34,220 nt of DNA from Streptomyces sp. CB01881 (GCF_002953255.1 NZ_CP026498.1:9147526-9181745), one strand, 5' to 3'. Positions 13,236-21,181 are shown, numbered from the stretch's first letter. Notes: generated by a model from the sequence alone, not told the origin. Numbers and translations are program-made.

Positions 13236-14458
13236 AACTCCCCCGCTCCCGGATGTCGCTGCGCGACCTCGCCGCGGAGGCCGTGGCCGGCATCATGCAG
13301 CGCCCGGCCCGTTCCGCACTCACCGCAGTCGGCACCGTCCTCGGTGTCGGTGCGCTGATCGCCGTCACCGGTCTGACCAGCACCGCGGCGTCGCAGATCG
13401 ACGGCCGTTTCAGTGAACTGACCGCAACCGAGGTCACCGTCGACGACATCGCACCCGACATCACCGGCCAAGCCGGCCCGGCCTTCCCCGGTGACGCCGA
13501 CGCCCGGATCCAGCAACTGCACGGAGTGACCGCCGCAGGCGTCTCCTGGCACGTGCGGCTCCAGACCGGCCAGGTTGTCGCGAGCGGCCCGTCCGGCGCC
13601 GCCTACACCACCACGGACCGCCAGGCCCAGCTGACCGCAGCCTCCGCCGGAGCCCTTCGTGCGGCCGGGGCGACCCTCCAACAGGGCCGCACCTACGACG
13701 AGTTCCACGACCAGCACCGCGAACACGTTGCTGTTCTCGGCGCAGCCACCGCTACTCGTCTGGGCATCACCAGTCTGCGCACCCAGCCCGCCGTCTTCAT
13801 CGGCAGTACGCCCTTCGCCGTCATCGGCATCCTCGCCGATGTCCAGCGTCGCGCCGACCTTCTCACCTCAGTGATCGTCCCCCGCACCACCGCCGAGGAA
13901 CTCTGGGGGCCGCCCACCGACGACCGCGCCAGGATGCTCATCACCACCCAGCTCGGCGCGGCCACGCAGATAGCAGCCGAGGCGCCCCTCGTGCTGCGCC
14001 CGGACCACCCCGACTACCTGCGGGCCACCCCGCCGCCCGACCCGCGCAGCCTGCGCTCGGGGGTGGAGAACGACCTGGGGCAGCTCTTCCTGCTGCTCGC
14101 GGCCGTGTGCCTGGTGATCGGCGCGGTCGGCATCGCCAATACGACGTTGGTTGCCGTTCTGGAACGCAGTGGCGAGATCGGCCTACGCCGGGCGCTGGGT
14201 GCCAGAGCTCGGCACATCACCACCCAGTTCCTTGCCGAATCCACGGCACTCGGCCTGATCGGCGGCCTGGTCGGCGCCTCCCTCGGCACCGTGACCATCG
14301 TCGTCGTCGCCGCCGCCAAACAGTGGACTCCTGTCCTGCACCCGGCGGCCATCGCCACTGCCCCGTTCCTCGGCCTCGCCACCGGGCTGCTGGCTGGGAC
14401 CTACCCCGCCTGGCGGGCCTCCCGGATCCAGCCGGCCGAGGCCCTGAGACGCCACTGA
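13232..14458 (+). CDS. ABC transporter permease, FtsX/MacB type
   Basis: 408 residues in the MacB layout: one N-terminal membrane helix (about 22-48, SALTAVGTVLGVGALIAVTG), a large extracellular domain (about 50-270), then three helices grouped at the C-terminus (LGQLFLLLAAVCLVIGAVGI; LIGGLVGASLGTVTIVVVAA; ATAPFLGLATGLLAGTYPAW). The segment ERSGEIGLRRALGA after the second helix is the typical coupling region of FtsX/MacB permeases, and the end WRASRIQPAEALR is also characteristic. It pairs with the ATPase and adaptor upstream. Exported substrate is unknown; candidates are the secreted or wall-targeted proteins encoded around it, or a small molecule. Confidence 0.9.
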   Translation: MKLPRSRMSLRDLAAEAVAGIMQRPARSALTAVGTVLGVGALIAVTGLTSTAASQIDGRFSELTATEVTVDDIAPDITGQAGPAFPGDADARIQQLHGVTAAGVSWHVRLQTGQVVASGPSGAAYTTTDRQAQLTAASAGALRAAGATLQQGRTYDEFHDQHREHVAVLGAATATRLGITSLRTQPAVFIGSTPFAVIGILADVQRRADLLTSVIVPRTTAEELWGPPTDDRARMLITTQLGAATQIAAEAPLVLRPDHPDYLRATPPPDPRSLRSGVENDLGQLFLLLAAVCLVIGAVGIANTTLVAVLERSGEIGLRRALGARARHITTQFLAESTALGLIGGLVGASLGTVTIVVVAAAKQWTPVLHPAAIATAPFLGLATGLLAGTYPAWRASRIQPAEALRRH

Positions 14459-14577
14459 TGCCGCAGGCCACAGGGCTCGGGCGGGCGAGTTGAGTGTGGG
14501 GCGTCAGACCGTCTGTTTCATCCGCCTAAGCAGTTCGTGAACACTTGTCAGCGCAAGCGAAATGGGGGATATTCCGT

Positions 14578-16932
14578 ATGGATGCCAAGGTGCTGGAAGC
14601 GCAGAAGTGGGTTAATTCGACCTATGGTGCGGTGTCCGGGTTCGTGCGAGCGCCAGAGGACGGCAAGACCAGCTGGGCCACGATGTACGCGCTGACCCGC
14701 GCGCTGCAGTTCGAGCTGGGGATCACCACTCTGTCCAACTCCTTCGGGCCCGGCACGCTGAGTGCACTGGCCGCGCGTGGTGACATCGGCCCGGCGGAGA
14801 AGAACGCCAACCTCGTCAAGATCATCCAGGGCGCCTGCTACTGCAAGGGCTACGAGCCCGGTGGCATCACCGGCACGTACACGGCGGGGACGGGCAAGGC
14901 CATCAACTCGATGATGGGCAACGCCGGCCTCGGCGCCCGCGCGAACGGCAATCTGTCCCCCAAGGTGTTCAAGGCACTGCTCACCATGGATGCCTACGTG
15001 GTCGTCGCGGGCGGCAACGGAGGCGTAGCCGGTTTGCAGCGGTGGCTGAACGCCACGTACATCGACCGTGCCCAGTTCTTCGTCATGCCGTGTGACGGAT
15101 ACTTCTCCCGCGACGTTCAGAAGGCCCTGATGTTCGCGATCCAGTACGAGCTCGGGATGACGGATGCGGAGGCCAATGGCCTGTTCGGCCCCGGCACCCA
15201 GCGCGGACTGCGGACGAAAACGCTTGAACAGGGCATGCAGGGCCGCTTCGTGGAGATCTTCAGCGCCGCGATGGTCTTCAACGGACAAATGTCTGCATTC
15301 CAGAGCACTTTTGACAGCGACCTCGCCTCGAAGGTCGAGGATTTCCAGCAGTTCTCCGGCCTGGAGGTGACCAGGAAGGCCGACTTCGCCACCTGGGCCG
15401 AGCTGCTCGTCTCCACCGGCGACCCGAGCCGGAGGGGAACGGCCGCAGACTGTGTGCAGACCGTCACCGATGCGCGGGCGAAGGCCCTCAAGGAAGCCGG
15501 CCACGTCGTCATCGGCCGGTACCTTGACGAACGGCCCAGCAAGGAGCCCTTGAACAAGGCGATCCAGCCCGGCGAGCTGGAGACGATATTCGCCAACGGG
15601 CTGCGGGTGTTCCCGATCTCCCAGTACTACGGCAGGGATGTCACCTACTTCACCGACAAGCAGGGGTACACCGATGCCGTCGATGCCCACACGGCGGCAC
15701 TGAAGTACGGATTCGACCGGGGCACCGTCATCTACTTCGCCGTCGACTACGACGCCACCCAGGACGAGATCAACCGGTTCATCATCCCGTACTTCAAAGG
15801 CATCGTCGCCGGACTCAACTCCAGGGGGAAGCGGTACATCCACGGTGTCTACGGCTCGCGGAACGTCTGCGCCCAGGTGACAAGGCACACGTTTGCGCGG
15901 TTCTCGTTCGTCTCCGGGATGTCCACCGGGTTCTCCGGGAACATGGGGTTCCCTCTCCCCGGCAACTGGTCGTTCAACCAGATCGCCACCATTTCCGTTG
16001 GATCCGGGGACGGAAAGATCAGCATCGACAAGAACGTCCACCGACCTGACCAGGACCCAGGGGTGTCCTCGGTCAACAATCCCGGAGCCCCGGCCGATGC
16101 CTTCCTGAAGATGCTCGAGGACCTGTACGCCCTGTCGGTGAAGTACGACGACAAGGTGTACAGCCACAGCGAGCGCATCATGCAGTATCTGCGGCACCCG
16201 AAGTACACCGGCGCACAGTGGGACGTACTGGTGAACGCGCCGAGCCAGGGCTTCATCGACTACGTCAAGAACTCCGGCTTCACCCCCATGAAGAAGTTCC
16301 TGGACCCCTCGACGGGAGTCATGCTCAGCACCGACCACTGGGCCGCCGCGGCCAACGGAGCGTTCCAGTGGCTGCTCCCGGGGGGCAACGGCATCAACGG
16401 CGGGGACATGGCCGGCTGGGGAGGCGACCTGTGCACCTTCTACGCGGAGTGGAGGCGCGACCATGCCACCTACTCCTCCGGCTACACCTACGCCATGGAC
16501 CGCCTCGCCAAGATCGATGTCGATACCACCTTCGGATTCAACGACCTCATCGAGGACGTCGACGGGTTCCTCATCGGGAGTGCCGTGAAGAAGGGCGCGA
16601 CCATCATCGACGCGGCCCGGTCGATGTACACCGACGGCGGCCACGTCGCCCGCTACCAGCGGTTCTACGAGGCCCGGTTCGGCGGTACACCGGACAAGCT
16701 GACCAAGGTCACGGAGGAGATGCTGACCGGCGGTGACGTGACCATCTCGGCGGGCCGAACCCTGGTGATCACGGACCTCGCCGGACTCGACACCCTCATG
16801 CCGAGCATGCTGCCCGACGACAAGTTCGACGAGTTCGTCCAGGGATTCACCAAGACCCTCCTGGACCGCGTCGCGCAGGAGACCGGCAAACCGGCCAACC
16901 TCAGTGCCCCCAGCCCCAAGGAGCCGTCGTGA
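14578..16932 (+). CDS. Large Rv2525c-like (DUF1906) glycoside-hydrolase-fold protein with duplicated N-terminal wall-binding-like region
   Basis: 784 residues. Residues 1-285 contain two similar units; each opens with a Gln-x-Trp-hydrophobic-Asn-x-Thr-Tyr helix (AQKWVNSTY; LQRWLNATY) followed by an ALxFxxQ/R-x-ELG stretch and FGPGT, reminiscent of peptidoglycan-binding repeats. Residues about 285-490 match the DUF1906 domain: VIGRYLDER, QYYGRDVTYF, GTVIYFAVDYDATQDEI, IHGVYGSRNVC, NQIATISVG and SIDKNV, a TIM-barrel fold related to GH25 lysozymes. The last 290 residues are unrecognised. No signal peptide or membrane helix is present, so export would need another route. ATG 14578 is chosen for GGGGGA nine bases upstream; TTG 14545 lacks such a site. 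It follows the permease by 119 bp and overlaps the next gene. Confidence 0.8.
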   Translation: MDAKVLEAQKWVNSTYGAVSGFVRAPEDGKTSWATMYALTRALQFELGITTLSNSFGPGTLSALAARGDIGPAEKNANLVKIIQGACYCKGYEPGGITGTYTAGTGKAINSMMGNAGLGARANGNLSPKVFKALLTMDAYVVVAGGNGGVAGLQRWLNATYIDRAQFFVMPCDGYFSRDVQKALMFAIQYELGMTDAEANGLFGPGTQRGLRTKTLEQGMQGRFVEIFSAAMVFNGQMSAFQSTFDSDLASKVEDFQQFSGLEVTRKADFATWAELLVSTGDPSRRGTAADCVQTVTDARAKALKEAGHVVIGRYLDERPSKEPLNKAIQPGELETIFANGLRVFPISQYYGRDVTYFTDKQGYTDAVDAHTAALKYGFDRGTVIYFAVDYDATQDEINRFIIPYFKGIVAGLNSRGKRYIHGVYGSRNVCAQVTRHTFARFSFVSGMSTGFSGNMGFPLPGNWSFNQIATISVGSGDGKISIDKNVHRPDQDPGVSSVNNPGAPADAFLKMLEDLYALSVKYDDKVYSHSERIMQYLRHPKYTGAQWDVLVNAPSQGFIDYVKNSGFTPMKKFLDPSTGVMLSTDHWAAAANGAFQWLLPGGNGINGGDMAGWGGDLCTFYAEWRRDHATYSSGYTYAMDRLAKIDVDTTFGFNDLIEDVDGFLIGSAVKKGATIIDAARSMYTDGGHVARYQRFYEARFGGTPDKLTKVTEEMLTGGDVTISAGRTLVITDLAGLDTLMPSMLPDDKFDEFVQGFTKTLLDRVAQETGKPANLSAPSPKEPS

Positions 16933-17381
16933 TTGGCAAGGTCCTACTGGCCCTGCTTTACATTGCCCTGATCCTGGCCATGGCCAGATCCGTCGTTCGC
17001 GCGCACCGGCGCCACCCCGGCGCAACGCACCGGCTCGCCATTCGCCTGGCGATCTACTCCGCTCTCCTCGCCGGACCCGTCTATCTCTCCGGATACAGCG
17101 AGGGGTTCACCCTCGACATCGGCGAGAAGTGCGTCATGGCCGACAACGGTGGACGAATGGCCGGCGCCCGCCACCGCGAGGATGACCTGCTTCGCACCTC
17201 AGAGGGCCTGCTCCCTCTGAAAGTCGAATGCCAGTGGGAGGACGGCAGCGCCCTGGAACTGGTCCCCGGCTACGTCAACCCCCTTGTCTACACGTGCCTC
17301 ACCGCCTCCGCCGTCTGCGCCGGCGCCGGACTGTTCGCCTACCTGAGGCGGCGATCGACCACCTTGAGGAGCCAGCAATGA
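16929..17381 (+). CDS. Small membrane protein of unknown function
   Basis: 150 residues with three predicted membrane helices: residues 2-21 (IGKVLLALLYIALILAMARS), about 38-58 (AIRLAIYSALLAGPVYLSGY) and about 117-137. The segment between helices two and three (about 60-115) holds two Cys (KCVMAD, ECQWED) that could form a disulfide outside the cell. The GTG start overlaps the stop of the DUF1906 gene (GTGA), and the last bases overlap the next ATG, so the three genes are translationally coupled. No family is recognised. It may anchor or export its neighbours, which is inference from gene order. Confidence 0.7.
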   Translation: MIGKVLLALLYIALILAMARSVVRAHRRHPGATHRLAIRLAIYSALLAGPVYLSGYSEGFTLDIGEKCVMADNGGRMAGARHREDDLLRTSEGLLPLKVECQWEDGSALELVPGYVNPLVYTCLTASAVCAGAGLFAYLRRRSTTLRSQQ

Positions 17382-18076
17382 GCCTGTTTGATTCCGCACG
17401 GCCGATAACGCGCCGCCGCCTTCTCACCGGTGCACTCGCTGCCACCGGAGCCGCAGCCGTCCACACCCTGGCGGTCAGCCGCCCCGCCGCGGCACAGCCG
17501 GCGGACAGGCCGAACGAATGGACGGAGCGAGTCAGCGCCAACGGCTGGCCCGTCGTCACCAAGGGCCTCGAAACCGTGAGGGTTGAGGGAAGCGACATCG
17601 CCCTCGACCTCCTGCCCGGCGCGGTCACCACGGTGCTGGCCTACGTGACCCGCCGTTTCCACTACGAGATCACGGCCCTCGCAGCCGACGACGTCCACGG
17701 ATACACGACTCGTCGCGCCGTGGCAGCACCCTACGAATCGAACTACCTCTCCGGCACAGCCATAGCCCTGCACCCGGGCATGTACCCCGCAGGTGTCCGG
17801 GACGGACTCTTCCCCAACCAGTTGATCGTCATCCGTGACATCCTCGCCCAATGCGATGGCGTCGTCCGCTGGGGCGGCGACGAGAAGGTCGCCAAGGAAA
17901 GCCACTTCCAGATCGACACCGCTCCCAACGATGACCGGCTGAAGCGCCTCGCAGCCAAGCTCGGGAAACTGGCAGCACTGCCCGGCCAAGGCGCAGGATC
18001 GGGCGAGGAACTCGCCTTCACCAGCCCGCGGCTCGGCATCGCTCGCTCACTCTGGCAACAGCAGCAGTCGCGCTGA
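17378..18076 (+). CDS. Tat-exported M15-like (D-Ala-D-Ala carboxypeptidase fold) protein, predicted inactive
   Basis: 232 residues. The N-terminus has a twin-arginine signal (TRRRLLTG at 11-18, long Ala-rich core, cleavage near AAA-Q at 39/40). The mature part resembles the M15 peptidase fold: SNYLSGTAIALHPGMYP (121-137) aligns with the family's SNHxxGTAIDxNP, and VVRWGGDEKVAKESHFQID (162-180) with its WGGDW...HF end. In active enzymes the His and Asp of the first motif and the final His bind zinc. Here they read Tyr123, Ala130 and His176, so two of three ligands are lost. Binding of peptidoglycan without cleavage is a plausible role. ATG 17378 overlaps the upstream stop, with GAGGAG upstream. 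Confidence 0.7.
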   Translation: MSLFDSARPITRRRLLTGALAATGAAAVHTLAVSRPAAAQPADRPNEWTERVSANGWPVVTKGLETVRVEGSDIALDLLPGAVTTVLAYVTRRFHYEITALAADDVHGYTTRRAVAAPYESNYLSGTAIALHPGMYPAGVRDGLFPNQLIVIRDILAQCDGVVRWGGDEKVAKESHFQIDTAPNDDRLKRLAAKLGKLAALPGQGAGSGEELAFTSPRLGIARSLWQQQQSR

Positions 18077-18212
18077 ATGCGCCCGAAGGCGGTCGGACGC
18101 CACCCGACTCGGGGCGGCGTGTGACCGCACGGGACTTCCGCTCTGAGCACCCGGACCGGAGCGAGCTTCCGTAGTGCGGGGTCGCAGCAACATTCCTTGC
18201 TCATGCCGAGAG

Positions 18213-18242
18213 GGTCGCCCGGGGATGGTTCCCCGGGCGACC
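18213..18242. terminator. 12-bp hairpin downstream of the envelope gene cluster
   Basis: GGTCGCCCGGGG (18213-18224) and CCCCGGGCGACC (18231-18242) pair perfectly around ATGGTT. It lies 137 bp after the M15-like gene and probably ends that operon. Confidence 0.8.
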
Positions 18243-18289
18243 TTGCGTGCGGCGGACGGGCGGATTCCCGCGCCGAGTGCCAGGGCGGC

Positions 18290-18560
18290 CGGCGGTCGCA
18301 CCCTCCTGGCCGCACAACTCGGTGTAGGTGGCAGCGATGGCGCCGGCGAGCGCGGTAACCGCCCGCTCGGCCGGCCGGCTACCCGTGGTGGCGTCGGACA
18401 GAGGGGTCCTCCAAAGCCTTGCTGAAACGGCTTGAGGCCCCTGGCCTCGGTGAGGTTCTCGCAGACGGGGCAGCAACTGGTGAGCGGTTCGATGAGCCAC
18501 ACCGACAGCGAGATGACCTTGGCGTCGCGTTCTCGGTGGCGGCTCGGGGCATTTGGGGGC
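18290..18560 (-). pseudogene. Frameshifted gene fragment with a Cys motif
   Basis: On the minus strand, a stretch with good actinomycete codon use encodes DAKVISLSVWLIEPL, then TSCCPVCENLTEARG and LKPFQQGFGGP (about 18540-18405). It then becomes low-quality in that frame, while the +1 frame continues with SDATTGSRPAERAVTALAG and AIAATYTELCGQE (to about 18295). This looks like one protein broken by a frameshift near 18405. No start or family is recognised; boundaries are approximate. It lies between the envelope-cluster terminator and the 3' side of tRNA-Leu, a common integration spot, so it could be a relic of a mobile element. Confidence 0.4.
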
Positions 18561-18617
18561 GACGGGCGGCTTCGCGGGGCTGGTACATCGGCGTCGGCCC
18601 GATGGCTGCAAACGCAA

Positions 18618-18649
18618 AGTGCGGGCCAGGATTTCCCCTGACCCGCACT
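18618..18649 (-). terminator. Terminator of tRNA-Leu
   Basis: On the minus strand a 13-bp stem (arms 18649-18637 and 18630-18618, one G-U pair, 6-nt loop) is followed by TTTGCGTTT. It starts six bases beyond the tRNA 3' end. Confidence 0.8.
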
Positions 18650-18654
18650 CGTTG

Positions 18655-18739
18655 TGTCCGAGGGGGGACTTGAACCCCCACGCCCGATAAAGGGCACTAG
18701 CACCTCAAGCTAGCGCGTCTGCCATTCCGCCACCCGGAC
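18655..18739 (-). tRNA. tRNA-Leu, anticodon GAG
   Basis: 85-nt class II tRNA. The acceptor stem pairs GTCCGGG with CTCGGAC (one G-U pair). The anticodon stem CTAGC/GCTAG encloses the loop TTGAGGT with anticodon GAG, which reads CUC and CUU leucine codons. A long variable arm (TGCCCTTTATCGGGCG region) marks it as Leu. The T-arm has GGTTCAAGTCC. The CCA end is not encoded. A Rho-independent-type terminator follows closely. Confidence 0.93.
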
Positions 18740-18822
18740 TAGGTGTTGTCTTTGCGGCTTCCTCGGCCGCGCTGACAGATGTAACTGTAGCAAAGATCGG
18801 CTTGAGCTCCCAAAACGGCTCC

Positions 18823-18857
18823 GGGCGGGGGTGCGGGGGCCGGGGGCGGGGCAGGGG
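18823..18857 (+). other. G-run cluster with G-quadruplex potential
   Basis: Six runs of three to five G (18823-25, 18827-31, 18835-39, 18842-46, 18848-51, 18854-57) are separated by one to three bases. The cluster sits in the 293-bp gap between tRNA-Leu and the M20 peptidase gene, about 175 bp upstream of the latter's start. G-richness continues less regularly to 18950. No clear promoter was found in this gap. Confidence 0.55.
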
Positions 18858-19032
18858 AGTGGTCTGTGGCGGGGGTGTGACCAGGGGGTTTCCTGTGGTT
18901 TCCCCCGGGTTCGCGGGGTGGATCCGGGTGGGGTGCTGGGGGAGTATGGGCGGACGTGCTCGTACGGCCCGGGTGCAGGTCCCGGGGGTGGCGCGGTGGT
19001 GCGCCGGTGCGGGGCTGAGACGAGGAGTGACC

Positions 19033-20379
19033 GTGAGCGAGCGGAGCGAGTCGACGGCGGGGCGGGCGGCGGCGCCGAAGGTGACGGCCGAGTCGGAGGT
19101 CGCCGAGATCTGTCGCGATCTGATCCGGATCGACACCAGCAACTACGGCGACGGCTCCGGGCCGGGGGAGCGGAAGGCCGCCGAGTACGTGGCCGAACAG
19201 CTCGCGGAGTTCGGTCTCGAACCCCAGATCTTCGAGTCGGCCAAGGGGCGGGCGTCGACGGTGGTGCGGATCGAGGGGGAGGACCGGTCGCGTCCGGGCC
19301 TGCTGATCCACGGGCACACCGACGTGGTGCCGGCCAATGCCGCGGACTGGACGTACGACCCGTTCGGCGGCGAGATCGCGGACGGGTGCGTCTGGGGGCG
19401 CGGCGCGGTCGACATGAAGGACATGGACGCGATGACGCTGGCCGTCGTCCGTGACCGCCTGCGGACCGGGCGCAAGCCCCCGCGCGACCTGGTGCTGGCC
19501 TTCCTCGCGGACGAGGAGGCGGGCGGCACGTACGGGGCCCGGTACCTGGTGGACAAGCACCCGGGTCTGTTCGAGGGCGTGACCGAGGCGATCGGCGAGG
19601 TCGGCGGTTTCTCGTTCACCGTCAACGACCAGACCCGGCTCTACCTGGTGGAGACGGCCGAGAAGGGCATGCACTGGATGCGGCTCACGGTCGAGGGCCG
19701 GGCCGGGCATGGGTCGATGGAGAACGACGACAACGCGATCACCGAGCTGTGCGAGGCGGTCGCGCGGCTGGGGCGGCACAAGTTCCCGCTGCGGATCACC
19801 AAGACCGTCCGGGCCTTCCTGGACGAGCTGTCGGACGCGCTCGGCGTCGAGCTCGACCCGGAGAACATGGACGAGACGCTGCGGGTGCTGGGCGGCATCG
19901 CCAAGATGATCGGCACCACGCTGCGAAACACCGCCCAGCCGACCATGCTCGGCGCCGGCTACAAGGTGAACGTGATCCCCGGGCAGGCGACCGCGCACGT
20001 GGACGGGCGTTTCCTGCCCGGCTACGAGGAGGAGTTCCTGGCCGAGCTGGACAGCGTGCTCGGCCCGCGCGTGAAGCGGGAGAGCCTGCACTCGGACAAG
20101 GCGATCGAGACCGGGTTCGACGGCGCGCTGGTGGAGGCGATGCAGACCGCGCTCCGTGCCGAGGACCCGATCGCGCGCGCCGTGCCGTACTGCCTCTCCG
20201 GCGGGACGGACGCCAAGTCGTTCCAGGACCTCGGGATCCGCTGCTTCGGCTTCGCGCCGCTTCAGCTGCCGCCGGAGCTGGACTTCGCCGGGATGTTCCA
20301 CGGCGTGGACGAGCGGGTGCCGGTGGACGGGCTGAAGTTCGGCGTCCGGGTGCTGGACCGGTTCATCGACCTCAGCTGA
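19033..20379 (+). CDS. M20-family metallopeptidase/deacylase (ArgE/DapE-like)
   Basis: 448 residues. The two-metal site of M20 enzymes is intact: HGHTDVVP (His95, Asp97), WGRGAVDMKD (bridging Asp127), FLADEEAGG (general base Glu161 and ligand Glu162) and a late SGGTDAKSF. A lid domain between (about 200-320) contains GRAGHGSMENDDNAI, the usual dimerisation segment. These cytoplasmic enzymes remove acyl or amino-acid groups from small amides; the family includes acetylornithine deacetylase, succinyl-diaminopimelate desuccinylase and dipeptidases, and the exact substrate is not readable. GTG 19033 is preferred because AGGAG lies five bases upstream; GTG 19027 would be too close. The gene stands alone, divergent from tRNA-Leu. 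Confidence 0.93.
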   Translation: MSERSESTAGRAAAPKVTAESEVAEICRDLIRIDTSNYGDGSGPGERKAAEYVAEQLAEFGLEPQIFESAKGRASTVVRIEGEDRSRPGLLIHGHTDVVPANAADWTYDPFGGEIADGCVWGRGAVDMKDMDAMTLAVVRDRLRTGRKPPRDLVLAFLADEEAGGTYGARYLVDKHPGLFEGVTEAIGEVGGFSFTVNDQTRLYLVETAEKGMHWMRLTVEGRAGHGSMENDDNAITELCEAVARLGRHKFPLRITKTVRAFLDELSDALGVELDPENMDETLRVLGGIAKMIGTTLRNTAQPTMLGAGYKVNVIPGQATAHVDGRFLPGYEEEFLAELDSVLGPRVKRESLHSDKAIETGFDGALVEAMQTALRAEDPIARAVPYCLSGGTDAKSFQDLGIRCFGFAPLQLPPELDFAGMFHGVDERVPVDGLKFGVRVLDRFIDLS

Positions 20380-20386
20380 GCAACCG

Positions 20387-20402
20387 GCCCCCGTGCGGGG
20401 GC
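20387..20402. terminator. Short GC hairpin after the M20 gene
   Basis: GCCCCC and GGGGGC pair around GTGC, eight bases past the stop. It is short, so a weak or partial terminator. Confidence 0.45.
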
Positions 20403-20484
20403 GCGGCCCGTTCCCGGGGTGCCCGGGGGCGGGGCCGTCCGCATTGTCCGAGCTAATGATTTGGGACGGCGGAAAAATGATCCA

Positions 20485-20498
20485 GAGAAACGTTTCTC
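20485..20498. promoter_or_regulatory. Perfect 14-bp palindrome GAGAAACGTTTCTC upstream of the chaplin gene
   Basis: A fully symmetric site with a central CG, resembling operators of LacI/GalR-type repressors (AAACGTTT cores). It lies 143 bp before the chaplin ribosome-binding site, within a locally AT-richer stretch (20450-20560). The binding protein is unknown. Confidence 0.5.
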
Positions 20499-20640
20499 CC
20501 TGAGGTTTCAGGTCGACATCTTGTGCGAGGCATCACCGTTGCGGGTGAATGGGGAAAAGGTTCCGTACCCCGTTTGCCACACCCTCGTTCATTCCTTTGC
20601 AGCCCGCCGAACGGGCTGCGCAGTCCGTACAGGAGGAATG

Positions 20641-20883
20641 ATGAAGGTCAAGAAGATCGCCGCCGTGACCGCCGCCACCAGCGGCCTGGTGCTGGCCGCC
20701 GCCGGTGTTGCGTCCGCCCACGGCGGTGCCGTGGCCGATGGTGTCGCCGCCGGCTCGCCGGGCGTGGTTTCGGGCAACCAGGTGCAGATCCCCGTGCACA
20801 TCCCCGTGAACCTCTGCGGCAACACCGTCAGCGTGATCGGCGTTCTGAACCCGGCTTTCGGCAACCACTGCGCCAACTTCTGA
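20641..20883 (+). CDS. Short chaplin, two-cysteine type
   Basis: 80 residues: a Sec signal peptide (MKVKKIAAVTAATSG to ASAHGG) followed by one chaplin domain (GVAAGSPGVVSGNQVQIPVH, LCGNTVSVIGVLNPAFGNHC). Chaplins are secreted, assemble into amyloid-like rodlets and make aerial hyphae and spores hydrophobic. The two Cys and short length resemble ChpH-type proteins; ChpE-type proteins lack these Cys. ATG 20641 is preferred over the adjacent ATG 20638 because AGGAGG (20631-20636) then has proper spacing. It has its own terminator downstream and sits in tandem with a second, chimeric chaplin gene. Expression is expected in aerial growth. Confidence 0.93.
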   Translation: MKVKKIAAVTAATSGLVLAAAGVASAHGGAVADGVAAGSPGVVSGNQVQIPVHIPVNLCGNTVSVIGVLNPAFGNHCANF

Positions 20884-20937
20884 GCGCAGGTTGACCGTGT
20901 GATCGGCTGACAGGCTGGTCATCGGGTTGACTACTTG

Positions 20938-20970
20938 GCCCCCGGGTGGCGGACGCGCCGCACCGGGGGC
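20938..20970. terminator. Hairpin after the short chaplin gene
   Basis: GCCCCCGGGTG (20938-20948) pairs with CACCGGGGGC (20961-20970) with a single bulged G. It starts 54 bp after the chaplin stop. The rest of the 356-bp gap to the next gene holds a small palindrome at 21182 and no other recognisable element. Confidence 0.65.
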
Positions 20971-21181
20971 ACTTCTCTGCCCGGACCCGTCCGGCCTGCT
21001 CCCGGCCACCGGGACCCGCTCCGGCCCGTTCGGGATCTCGCTGAATCCGCCCGGAGCTGTCCGGTCGCCTGTCCATGGCCTGCGGGTGGTTTCGCTCGAT
21101 CGGGTGAAGCGGGTTCGTTCGGCTCAACCTCGATGCCCCAGCCTCGTTGTCCCCTGTGCAGCCGAAGACCTAGCCAGTTAT

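Noticed and set aside
14548..17025. 825-codon open frame on the minus strand opposite the DUF1906 gene
   Set aside because: It is the antisense shadow of a gene with clear motifs and ribosome-binding site. Its translation shows only composition typical of reversed GC-rich codons.
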